A DNA stretch of 22,648 bases from GCA-2726865 sp050053595 (GCA_050053595.1 JASFTK010000014.1:1-22648); one strand, 5' to 3'; positions 7,557-13,991 are shown, numbered from the stretch's first letter. Program-made: numbers and translations. The notes: generated from the sequence alone by a model not told the origin.

Positions 7557-8320
7557 CCTGATCCACCCTCACGGGGAGCCTCCAAATCCCAACCCTCCTC
7601 ATCCATCCCCTCAATGAATGAGACGAGGAGATCCAACAGAGCGTCCCACATTTTCTCCCCTTTCTCAGCGGTGGCCTTGGTGGGGTCGCCGGTGACGGCG
7701 TAAGGGGTGAGTTCGTCGAAGGTCCACTTGATCTGGACGTGTGCAGGGAGATCCGGCACCACCCCTCTCGCCCTCTCCATCTCCACCAGCTCTGGAGCGA
7801 GGGCCAGCATCATCGAGGTCTCCCCCTCACCGCCATGTCCCAGACCGCCCCAGACCTCTAGGGTGCCCGGGGGCACCAACTCAGCGGCAGTCTCCCACCA
7901 CGCCTCTAGGACTGCGATACACATCTGGGGGTGGTCTACCCTGAACTCCCTCGTCGCGGCTTCAATGGCTGGGAGGTTACCATCATGGCCGTTGACGATG
8001 AGGAGCCTGGTTATACCGTGGGCCAAGAGGGAGCTGAGGATCTCATCAATAACCCGTTTCAGGGTCTCAGTGGAGAGGCTGAGGGCTACGGGGAAGCTCG
8101 AGTAGTGCTCGCTCATCCCGACTGGGATGGTGGGGAGGACCAGTAACCCCTCGACCCTCTCAGCGACGGCGTCTGCCAGATGCTCCGCCACAAGGGTGTC
8201 TGTGCCATGGGGGAGGTGGTCCCCATGGGACTCGGTGGAGCCGACTGCGAGGACCGCCTTGTCGAACTTACCTGCCTTGAACGCCCTCCCTGTCAGAAAT
8301 AGGAGTCTCTTCTCAGTCAT
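7553..8320 (-). CDS. Creatininase-family amidohydrolase (paralogue 2, complete motif set)
   Basis: 255 residues from the ATG of MTEKRLLFL; longer in-frame starts exist up to 8380 but would run through the promoter and part of the divergent promoter region. All family metal-site motifs are present: GSTESHGDHLPHGTDT, VNGHDGN and GHGGEGETSMM, plus GDPTKATAEKG near the end. This is the most canonical of the three paralogues in the window. It is the first gene of an operon with DUF3830 (4-base ATGA overlap). A TATA-like box at 8351-8359 (CTTTTATCC on this strand) is shared with the divergent third paralogue. Function: hydrolysis of a cyclic or small amide; substrate not determinable. Confidence 0.9.
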   Translation of the reverse strand: MTEKRLLFLTGRAFKAGKFDKAVLAVGSTESHGDHLPHGTDTLVAEHLADAVAERVEGLLVLPTIPVGMSEHYSSFPVALSLSTETLKRVIDEILSSLLAHGITRLLIVNGHDGNLPAIEAATREFRVDHPQMCIAVLEAWWETAAELVPPGTLEVWGGLGHGGEGETSMMLALAPELVEMERARGVVPDLPAHVQIKWTFDELTPYAVTGDPTKATAEKGEKMWDALLDLLVSFIEGMDEEGWDLEAPREGGSG

Positions 8321-8350
8321 GGGAATACCGTAGATCATTAAGCCTAGAAA

Positions 8351-8359
8351 GGATAAAAG
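8351..8359. promoter_or_regulatory. Shared TATA-like element between divergent creatininase-family genes
   Basis: GGATAAAAG (CTTTTATCC on the minus strand) is the only TATA-like element in the 63-base gap. Its centre is 29 bases before the ATG at 8384 and 35 bases before the ATG at 8320, so both genes could be driven from overlapping promoters. Confidence 0.4.
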
Positions 8360-8383
8360 CCCATACGTGGGACAGATCAAGGT

Positions 8384-9127
8384 ATGGCGGCGAATCCAAA
8401 GGAGAGCATCTGGCTAGAGGATCTGACATGGGTTGAGGCCGAGGAAGCCCTGAGGCAATTCGAGGTGGTGATGATACCCCTGGGCGCGAGGACCAAGGAG
8501 CACGGTCCACACCTCCCGTTGAAAAACGACTGGGTGATGGCCGAGTACTTGGCGGAGCGGGTGGCGGCGATGGTCCCGGTGGCGGTGATGCCGACCCTCC
8601 AGTACGGATACTACCCAAGCTTCCTAGAGTACCCCGGCTCCGTCTCCCTGGGTCTCGACACATTCAAGGAAATGGTCAAAGACATCTGCAGGTCGATGTC
8701 CGGTTACGGGGTCAGAAAGTTCTATGTCCTCAACACCGGGGTCTCCACCTCCAGAGGGCTGGAGCCCGCAGCCGAGGAGCTACGGAGAGAAGGGATCCAG
8801 ATGAGGTTCACCGACATCCTCGCCTCAGGAGCCCGGACTGAGGGGGAAATTTCCGAGCAGGAGGGGGGTACCCACGCCGACGAGATGGAGACCAGCATGA
8901 TGCTCTACATAGCCCCCGAGATCGTCGATATGACCAAGGCGGTCAAGGACTACGACCCCACAGGTGGCCAGGGCCTCACCAGAGACCCCGAGAACACGGA
9001 AGCCAAATACTCCCCTACCGGCATATTCGGGGACCCGACCCTCGCAACCGTCGAAAAGGGGAGGATCGCCGTCGAGACCCGGATCCGGTATATCATCAAG
9101 GAATTGAAGGCCTTCATAGAGGAGTAA
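8384..9127 (+). CDS. Creatininase-family protein (paralogue 3, divergent metal site)
   Basis: 247 residues with a clear creatininase fold signature (PLGARTKEHGPHLPLKNDW; HADEMETSMML; FGDPTLATVEKG), but with two departures. The usual ExH is KEH, with the glutamate (E39) one place closer to the histidine (H40). The NGHGGN motif is replaced by NTGVSTSRG, so the second-metal histidine is absent. The aspartate (D49) and the later E in HADEMETS are kept. It may bind one metal, or belong to a divergent known subfamily with different chemistry. It is divergent from paralogue 2. ACAC-(6)-GTGT followed by TTTT at 9139-9156 may be a weak terminator. Confidence 0.85.
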   Translation: MAANPKESIWLEDLTWVEAEEALRQFEVVMIPLGARTKEHGPHLPLKNDWVMAEYLAERVAAMVPVAVMPTLQYGYYPSFLEYPGSVSLGLDTFKEMVKDICRSMSGYGVRKFYVLNTGVSTSRGLEPAAEELRREGIQMRFTDILASGARTEGEISEQEGGTHADEMETSMMLYIAPEIVDMTKAVKDYDPTGGQGLTRDPENTEAKYSPTGIFGDPTLATVEKGRIAVETRIRYIIKELKAFIEE

Positions 9128-9247
9128 CCCCCCCCTCTACACTTTATTGTGTGTTTTAATGGTGAAGATAAAAAGCAGAGTGAGACCATGGAGTCACTAA
9201 TTTCCTTGAGGTATATTTCTCCTCTTCGCCTCTAAGCTTCTCAGGGT

Positions 9248-9286
9248 CAGCCCTGACTACGATACTCTTCTTGGGACTCAGGGCTG
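9248..9286 (-). other. 3'UTR hairpin with 14-base motif shared with 4211-4261
   Basis: On the minus strand, 7 bases after the M42 stop codon, CAGCCCTGA (9286-9278) pairs perfectly with TCAGGGCTG (9256-9248). The 21-base loop ends with GAAGAGTATCGTAG (9270-9257), identical to the sequence in the loop after the AIM24-family gene. It could be a terminator, a processed 3' RNA or a binding site. The rest of the 9128-9293 gap shows no gene. Confidence 0.5.
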
Positions 9287-9293
9287 GACAGTT

Positions 9294-10376
9294 TCAGCTC
9301 CTGTGAAGGTCGAAGTCAGGTCCCAGTCCTTGGAGTGCGGCCACCAGGATGTTCACTAGGCCCGCCATGTCTTTGAGGTCGAAGGTCTCCACGGGGCTGT
9401 GGGAATACCTTCTGGGGACCCCGACAGATATCGCCGGTAGCCCTCCCCGGGTCTGGGCCATCGCCGAGGCATCGGTCCCCCCGAGCTGATAGTTGGACTG
9501 GTAAGGGAACCCCCCGGCCTCAGCAACCCCTCTGAGCCATCCGAGTAGCTTGGGGTGGTAGATCCAGGTCCTCCGCCATATCTCCCCGATGTGGATAGCC
9601 GGCCCCTTCCCGACCTCGTAGACCACATCTCTCATATTGACATCGGGCTGCCACCCTGAGGGTACGGTGTCCACGGCCACCGCCGCGTCGACCTTGAGGT
9701 CGTGTAGGGCTACAGCGGCTCCTCTGAGACCTCCCTCCTCCTCGACTGTGCCAACGTAGTAGACAGTCGCCGGTATATCCTGGTCCTTCAGAGCCCTAGC
9801 AACAGATAGAAGTATGGTGAGGCCGGCTTTGTCGTCGACCCCAGGGCTGGAGATGAGGTCGTTGGCGATCATGAGAGGGTCAGCGTTGAAGACTATGGGT
9901 GTGCCCGCTTGGACCCCCATGGCCTCCACTTCCTCCCGGCTCCAGGCCCCGATGTCGATGTACATCTCCTCGATGGGGGGAACCTTGTCCGCCTCCTCGG
10001 GCTTAGTGATGTGGCCCGGTTTTACACCCACCACCCCCCTGACGGGATTCCCCTCAACTGCAAGACGGACCTGCTGCCCTTGGATCGCCCTGTTGCTGGC
10101 ACCGCCTAGCTTCCTGAACCTGATGAAGCCCCGGTTATCGATGTTGAAGACTGTGAATCCCACCTGGTCCATGTGGGCGGCGAGGGCTACCTTGGGTGCA
10201 TCTGGATCCGAGCCCTCTTGGACCCCCACAACGTTCCCTCTTGGGGTGTCGTGGACATGGTCGACCAGAGGCTTCAGCATCTCCTTGAAGTGTCGTATCA
10301 TGGGATCCTCGAAGCCGTAAGGGGAGTCCACCCCTACTAGCTCCTTGAAAGTCTCTATGAGCTCTGAGATCGACAT
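9294..10376 (-). CDS. M42-family dinuclear-metal aminopeptidase
   Basis: 360 residues from the ATG at 10374-10376. The ligand set of M42/tetrahedral aminopeptidases is complete: AAHMDQ (H68, with D70), GVDDKAG (bridging Asp in D181/D182), VEEEGG (catalytic Glu and ligand, E212/E213), AVDTVP (D236) and YSHSPVE near the C-terminus. It removes N-terminal residues from short peptides in the cytosol, probably as a large oligomer. An ATG 21 bases upstream is possible, but AATATAATAA at 10410-10401 places the transcription start at about 10379, favouring the shorter form as a leaderless message. It is divergent from rubrerythrin. Confidence 0.93.
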   Translation of the reverse strand: MSISELIETFKELVGVDSPYGFEDPMIRHFKEMLKPLVDHVHDTPRGNVVGVQEGSDPDAPKVALAAHMDQVGFTVFNIDNRGFIRFRKLGGASNRAIQGQQVRLAVEGNPVRGVVGVKPGHITKPEEADKVPPIEEMYIDIGAWSREEVEAMGVQAGTPIVFNADPLMIANDLISSPGVDDKAGLTILLSVARALKDQDIPATVYYVGTVEEEGGLRGAAVALHDLKVDAAVAVDTVPSGWQPDVNMRDVVYEVGKGPAIHIGEIWRRTWIYHPKLLGWLRGVAEAGGFPYQSNYQLGGTDASAMAQTRGGLPAISVGVPRRYSHSPVETFDLKDMAGLVNILVAALQGLGPDFDLHRS

Positions 10377-10400
10377 AATGTTCACACTCTCATTCATGAA

Positions 10401-10410
10401 TTATTATATT
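10401..10410 (-). promoter_or_regulatory. TATA box of the M42 peptidase gene
   Basis: AATATAATAA on the minus strand, centred about 30 bases before the ATG at 10376; it selects the shorter start. Confidence 0.5.
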
Positions 10411-10440
10411 AGGATTAGCCCACCATCGGGGATCCTCTCA

Positions 10441-10450
10441 ACATTTATCC
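10441..10450 (+). promoter_or_regulatory. TATA box of rubrerythrin
   Basis: ACATTTATCC, centred about 37 bases before the ATG. The same ATTTATC core occurs before the dimer glycosylase (11818) and reductive dehalogenase (12793) genes. Confidence 0.45.
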
Positions 10451-10482
10451 CCCACGATGGAGATGGGGACACGGTTATCGAT

Positions 10483-10986
10483 ATGAAAGAGTCGAGTGAG
10501 AATCTCAAGGCCGCGTTCGCCGGGGAGTCCCAAGCCAACAGGCGGTACCTAGCATACGCCAAGAAGGCGGAGGCTGAGGGCTACAAGCAGGTCGCTAAAC
10601 TATTCAGGGCTGCAGCGGAGGCTGAGACGGTACACGCTCACAACCATCTGAGGGTTGATGGGGGTATCGGGACCACTGCGGAGAATCTCCAAGAGGCGAT
10701 TGAGGGAGAGACCTTCGAATACACCGAGATGTACCCTGGTTACATCAGAATCGCAGAGAAGGAAGGAGCGAAACAGGCAAGATGGAGCTTTGATGTCGCC
10801 AATCAGGTGGAGGAGATCCACGCAGGATACTTCAAGGCCGCCTCCGAAGCCCTCAAGGCGGGAGACAGGCTCCCTGAGACCGATTACTATGTCTGCCAGG
10901 TCTGCGGTAACACCGTTGAGGGCGAAGCCCCTGAAAAGTGCCCCATCTGCAACGCCCCCAGATCCCGGTTCACCAAAGTCGACTAG
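10483..10986 (+). CDS. rbr: Rubrerythrin
   Basis: 167 residues. The N-terminal ferritin-like diiron domain (about 1-130) carries the expected iron-ligand helices: AGESQANRRYLAY, EAETVHAHNH, EGETFEYTEMYP and VEEIHAGYF. The C-terminal rubredoxin domain has two CxxC pairs (YVCQVCG and CPICNAP). It reduces hydrogen peroxide in the cytosol of anaerobes with electrons from rubredoxin or NAD(P)H systems. The ATG at 10483 begins directly at the ferritin-like domain; an in-frame ATG at 10345 would add 46 residues across the divergent promoter and is rejected. Its presence fits an anaerobic or microaerobic host. Confidence 0.95.
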   Translation: MKESSENLKAAFAGESQANRRYLAYAKKAEAEGYKQVAKLFRAAAEAETVHAHNHLRVDGGIGTTAENLQEAIEGETFEYTEMYPGYIRIAEKEGAKQARWSFDVANQVEEIHAGYFKAASEALKAGDRLPETDYYVCQVCGNTVEGEAPEKCPICNAPRSRFTKVD

Positions 10987-11026
10987 GACAGACATGGAGA
11001 ATTGAAGGGGATACACCCCCGGTAGG

Positions 11027-11033
11027 TTTATAT
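11027..11033 (+). promoter_or_regulatory. TATA box of the DUF2178/XRE operon
   Basis: TTTATAT within GGTTTATATGG. The predicted transcription start is near 11056, at the end of the first of three dyads. Confidence 0.5.
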
Positions 11034-11040
11034 GGTAGAT

Positions 11041-11098
11041 GTTAGATATATCTAACGAAATGTTAGAGATATATAACATAATGTTAGAAGTACATAAC
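11041..11098. promoter_or_regulatory. Three phased dyads, probable operator array
   Basis: GTTAGATATATCTAAC (11041-11056, a perfect 16-base palindrome), GTTAGAGATATATAAC (11062-11077) and GTTAGAAGTACATAAC (11083-11098) keep the outer arms GTTA and TAAC. They repeat with exact 21-base spacing, two helical turns. They cover the predicted transcription start of the membrane protein/XRE pair, so autorepression by the XRE protein encoded downstream is the simplest explanation (inference). Confidence 0.7.
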
Positions 11099-11164
11099 AT
11101 TGTGAGAGGCAAACTGATGGTTGAGGCCCAAGCCGATTACAGCCTCAACAGGGGGATCAAATGA
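11060..11164 (+). CDS. Possible 34-residue leader peptide
   Basis: An ATG frame starting 4 bases after the predicted transcription start reads through dyads 2 and 3, giving the near-repeat MLEIYNI MLEVHNI. It ends in a TGA that overlaps the ATG of the DUF2178 gene (ATGA). The start would be leaderless and the overlap could couple translation, but the DUF2178 ATG has its own GGGGG site and the repeat may exist only because of the operators. The frame is also open to an ATG at 11039. Confidence 0.25.
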   Translation: MLEIYNIMLEVHNIVRGKLMVEAQADYSLNRGIK

Positions 11165-11505
11165 TGGCAGCAGGTTCTTTATGGGCGCCCTTCTCAGGGG
11201 TCATAGCTGTCCTCGTGGTCTCCCTGTTCATCCTATCACGGTGGAAGATCAGTCGGGACGCAAAGCGGGGCATCCCCCAAAAGGATGAGAGGGTTAGGCG
11301 TATCGAAGGGAAAGCCGCTCTCCACACCTTCTACCTCGGGATAGCCTTCAACACCGCCCTGATCCTCTACCTCGGTCCGGTGAGCGGAGAGTTGGGATTG
11401 CCGTCGATCGAGGCGTTCTACGCCGTCGCCATGTCTCATTTTGTACTGGCCTTCTCGTACACGGTGTTGCGCCGATTTTACGGCGGCAGGGAGAACATCG
11501 AGTAG
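11161..11505 (+). CDS. DUF2178-like membrane protein
   Basis: 114 residues with three likely membrane segments (about 8-26, 53-71 and 83-103) and the cytoplasmic stretch PQKDERVRRIEGKAA, which resembles the DER(V/T)..I motif of DUF2178 proteins. AGGGGGATCAA precedes the ATG. The next gene, an XRE regulator, begins directly after its stop. Such pairs of a small membrane protein and an XRE regulator are common in archaea and bacteria; the membrane partner may sense a signal or sequester the regulator, but the function is unproven. Confidence 0.75.
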   Translation: MMAAGSLWAPFSGVIAVLVVSLFILSRWKISRDAKRGIPQKDERVRRIEGKAALHTFYLGIAFNTALILYLGPVSGELGLPSIEAFYAVAMSHFVLAFSYTVLRRFYGGRENIE

Positions 11506-11718
11506 ATGGCCATGAAAACCAGGATAAAGGAGTTTAGAGCGAGGCACGGTCTGACACAGGAGGAACTGGCAAAGATGGTGGGGGTGAGGAGAGAGACCAT
11601 CAGCTTCCTAGAGCGGGGGAAGTACAACCCCTCCCTCCAGTTGGCTCACGATGTCACCGTGGCCCTCAACACTACCATCGACGAGTTATTCATTTTCGAA
11701 GAGGATGAGGAAGAGTGA
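11506..11718 (+). CDS. XRE-family helix-turn-helix regulator
   Basis: 70 residues, almost entirely one HTH_3 domain: IKEFRARHGLTQEELAKMVG, VRRETISFLERGKYNPSL, LAHDVTVALNTTIDELF, with an acidic C-terminal tail (EEDEEE). This is the compact class of YgzD/YozG-like regulators that act as dimers on palindromic operators. It starts right after the TAG of the membrane protein gene; ATG 11512 (MKTRIKEF) is an equally good start. Its likely target is the dyad array at 11041-11098. Confidence 0.9.
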   Translation: MAMKTRIKEFRARHGLTQEELAKMVGVRRETISFLERGKYNPSLQLAHDVTVALNTTIDELFIFEEDEEE

Positions 11719-11817
11719 GGTTGATACGGTTCCATCAAAAGTCATCCTAGGATCACATAGCTGTTCATCGCCTACCCGTAAGCGTGAAGAGACTCTGTTT
11801 GGACTTGCTCCTATCAA

Positions 11818-11825
11818 CATTTATC
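11818..11825 (+). promoter_or_regulatory. TATA box of the dimer glycosylase gene
   Basis: ATTTATCT, about 23-26 bases before the possible starts at 11844 (ATG) and 11853 (GTG), implying a leaderless message. The 11719-11817 part of the gap shows nothing else. Confidence 0.45.
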
Positions 11826-11843
11826 TAGATTCCCCGATCTCCG

Positions 11844-12326
11844 ATGTGGCAGGTGAGGTCTTTGAGGCTCTGGTCGATTGATCCGCAATATCTCGACTGG
11901 AAGGGACTGGGGGCCGAGTGGAGGGAAGGGCTCCTGGCACAGACGGTCCTCCGGGGCCTGACCAAGGGTTGGAAGAGCCACCCTCAGCTCGACAGGTTCA
12001 AAGCCCACACCGAACCCGTTGCAGCCATCAGCTACTACCTCCTCAAAGTCCAAGAAGAGGCTACGGCTAGGGGATACAACTATGATGCATCGAAGATTGT
12101 GGAATCCGCTGAGGCTGTGCAGCCTCTCCCTATCACTGACGGGCAGCTGAGATACGAACTCGATATCCTCATGGGGAGGCTGGAGCGGAGGGCTCCAGAG
12201 AAGTTCTGGGAGCTTGAACACGTCGATCTCCACCCTCATCCCGATCCCCACCCCCTCTTCGTGGTTGTGGAAGGAGCCATCGAGCCTTGGGAGACCGGAT
12301 ACTGGAAGAGCAAGCGGGCCCCGTGA
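11844..12326 (+). CDS. Pyrimidine dimer DNA glycosylase / endonuclease V-like protein
   Basis: 160 residues of the Pyr_excise family. The segment GLGAEWREGLLAQTVLRG aligns with the T4 endonuclease V helix LMAEYREL, placing E28 at the position of the phage catalytic E23. Other family segments are LRLWSIDPQYLDWKG, HPQLDRFKAH, AAISYYLLKVQEEA and GYNYDASKI. T4 endonuclease V cuts at UV-induced cyclobutane dimers using its N-terminal amine plus that glutamate. Here residue 2 is Trp rather than Thr, or the protein starts at GTG 11853, so the start decides whether the same chemistry is possible. The His-rich C-terminus (HVDLHPHPDPHP) is a local peculiarity. Confidence 0.82.
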   Translation: MWQVRSLRLWSIDPQYLDWKGLGAEWREGLLAQTVLRGLTKGWKSHPQLDRFKAHTEPVAAISYYLLKVQEEATARGYNYDASKIVESAEAVQPLPITDGQLRYELDILMGRLERRAPEKFWELEHVDLHPHPDPHPLFVVVEGAIEPWETGYWKSKRAP

Positions 12327-12387
12327 TCCCCGGGACATCCGGCAGCCCTCTTTAATAGACCCTCGTTGGATATCGATCCGATCGGTT

Positions 12388-12780
12388 ATGCGTGAAGGGG
12401 TGGGTTTTCCCCGGGGGATCATAGATGACTGGGTCTTATTATGGGACAGCTATGATCTGGATAGGGTCAGGGATCTATTCATCGACGATGAGAGGGTGAC
12501 ATATTTCTCATCCGAGAAGAAGGGTATCATCAAAGGCATCGAGGCACTGGTGGAACACCACAGGGGGTTCGGTTTCGTCCCCGGCGGGAAGGCCCAGCCC
12601 AACCGTCTCTGGCTTGAGGATTTAGGAGTAGAGTGTTTCGAGGGATGCGCTGTGGCGACGGCGATCTGGTGCTTCCAGAGGGGGGATTCAGGGATGGTCC
12701 AGAGGGGGCCGGTGACCCTTGTCTACGTAAGGGCGGAGGATGGGTACAGGATCGCCCACGCCAACTTCTCCAACTATTAG
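12388..12780 (+). CDS. NTF2/SnoaL-like protein (copy 1)
   Basis: 130 residues with the cone-shaped NTF2-like pattern: an N-terminal helix WVLLWDSYDLDRVRDLF, then strands TYFSSEKKGIIKGIEALVEHHRG and CAVATAIWCFQRG, PVTLVYVRAEDGYRIAHANFSNY. It resembles DUF4440/SnoaL proteins, which bind small molecules and sometimes act as isomerases or hydrolases. The ATG at 12388 is chosen because TTTAATAG lies about 30 bases upstream; the longer frame overlaps the glycosylase gene. It shares the W..WxSxDLDxVxDLF helix with the protein at 17643-18062. It precedes the reductive dehalogenase gene by 47 bases but each has its own TATA-like box. Confidence 0.75.
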   Translation: MREGVGFPRGIIDDWVLLWDSYDLDRVRDLFIDDERVTYFSSEKKGIIKGIEALVEHHRGFGFVPGGKAQPNRLWLEDLGVECFEGCAVATAIWCFQRGDSGMVQRGPVTLVYVRAEDGYRIAHANFSNY

Positions 12781-12790
12781 CCCCCGAACC

Positions 12791-12800
12791 ATATTTATCT
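12791..12800 (+). promoter_or_regulatory. TATA box of the reductive dehalogenase gene
   Basis: ATATTTATCT, centred 32 bases before the ATG at 12828. Confidence 0.45.
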
Positions 12801-12827
12801 AGGGTACATAGGATACCGTAGTCTGGG

Positions 12828-13991
12828 ATGAAGAAGAGGGATTTCGATGAGATCTATCCCGTTAAGGGTTCCTCCAGTAGGTTTCACCAGGGGAACACAG
12901 CCTTCGGCAGGGCTATGAGGGTTGGTAAGAGGGGTTACAGTAATCTCGAAGATAAGGTGGAGAGGATGAGGGAGGGTTTACCGGGATATGGGCTCGTTGA
13001 CTATGCTTTCAAGGACGCCGCTCTGACGCCCGCTTACGCCTCCCACTCTGGCAGGGGCTATATGAACTCCGGCTTCTACTCATGGAGCCCCCTTGGTGTC
13101 ACCCATAAACCCGAAGGGGTCCCCAGGTGGGAGGGCTCCCCCGATGAGGCTTCCCGCATCATCTCCAAGGCAGGGAGGTATTATGGCGCTGTTGGGGTCG
13201 GGTTCACAGGACTGGACCGTCGCTGGGTCTACAGCAACACTTCCGATGGTAGACCCATCGTCTTTGAAGATGTTGAGGGGGGTTATGTGACCGAGGAGAA
13301 GGCGGTGATCCCTGAAAGCCACAAGTGGGTGGTAGCTATCACCGTGCCTATGGAGGTAGATGAGATGATGTATGCCCCTACACCCCTCAACCCGACGAGC
13401 AACATGGGGTACAGCCGGATGACTATAGTCGCCGGGAGCCTCGCAGAATTCATCAGGGGCATCGGCTACCACGCCATCCCCTGCGGTAATGACACCGCCC
13501 TCAGCGTCCCCATAGCGATCCAGGCCGGTCTGGGCCACCTCGGACGCCACGGGCGGCTTATCACATGGGAGCATGGTCCCATGGTCAGGATCGCCAAGAT
13601 ATTCACTGACCTCCCCCTGAAACCCAGCAGCCTAGCCCCGGAGGGCATCGTCAAGTTCTGCGAGGTCTGCGATAAGTGCGCCAGACTCTGCCCCAGCGGC
13701 TCCATCCCCAAGGGCCCTAGGACCTATGAGGGGCATTCCGAGGCGAACAACCACGGTGCCCTGAAATGGTACTGCAACGCGGATACCTGCCTGGATTACT
13801 GGGGGGAAGTCGGTTCAGGGTGCTCTATCTGCTTCAGGGTCTGCAACTTCACCAAGGAGGAGGGGCTCTCCCACGACCTCGTCAAATGGTTCATCCGGAA
13901 TGTGCCGGCCCTGAACAGGTTCTGGGTCTGGGCTGATGACATGATGGGTTACGGCGAGATGCGGGACCCAAGAGAATATTGGGAAGACTAG
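12828..13991 (+). CDS. Reductive dehalogenase catalytic subunit, cytosolic type (RdhA-like)
   Basis: 387 residues. Corrinoid-domain segments typical of RdhA are present: NTAFGRAM, YSRMTIVAGSLAEFIRGIGY, GNDTALSVPIAIQAGLGHLG, VRIAKIFTDLPL and the C-terminal DDMMGYG. Two 4Fe-4S motifs follow: CEVCDKCARLCP (C278, C281, C284, C288) and a truncated one with C321, C332, C335, C339, where CN replaces the usual CP. RdhA enzymes remove halogens from organohalides using cob(I)alamin; Tyr195 in GYSRM is a candidate acid. There is no Tat signal: the protein begins where mature RdhA proteins do, and no RdhB anchor gene is adjacent. This suggests a soluble non-respiratory enzyme. Epoxyqueuosine reductase (QueG) is the related alternative, but the motifs favour RdhA. 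Confidence 0.85.
   Translation: MKKRDFDEIYPVKGSSSRFHQGNTAFGRAMRVGKRGYSNLEDKVERMREGLPGYGLVDYAFKDAALTPAYASHSGRGYMNSGFYSWSPLGVTHKPEGVPRWEGSPDEASRIISKAGRYYGAVGVGFTGLDRRWVYSNTSDGRPIVFEDVEGGYVTEEKAVIPESHKWVVAITVPMEVDEMMYAPTPLNPTSNMGYSRMTIVAGSLAEFIRGIGYHAIPCGNDTALSVPIAIQAGLGHLGRHGRLITWEHGPMVRIAKIFTDLPLKPSSLAPEGIVKFCEVCDKCARLCPSGSIPKGPRTYEGHSEANNHGALKWYCNADTCLDYWGEVGSGCSICFRVCNFTKEEGLSHDLVKWFIRNVPALNRFWVWADDMMGYGEMRDPREYWED

Noticed and set aside
10345..10482. N-terminal extension of rubrerythrin in the same frame
   Set aside because: It crosses the M42 peptidase start and both promoters, and has no family counterpart.
11041..11098. Short tandem repeats as a CRISPR remnant
   Set aside because: The 21-base units have no unique spacers; they are dyads at a promoter with an XRE gene downstream.
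12214..12387. Upstream extension of the NTF2-like gene
   Set aside because: It overlaps the glycosylase gene in another frame and has low-complexity Ser/Pro content; the ATG at 12388 follows a TATA-like box.
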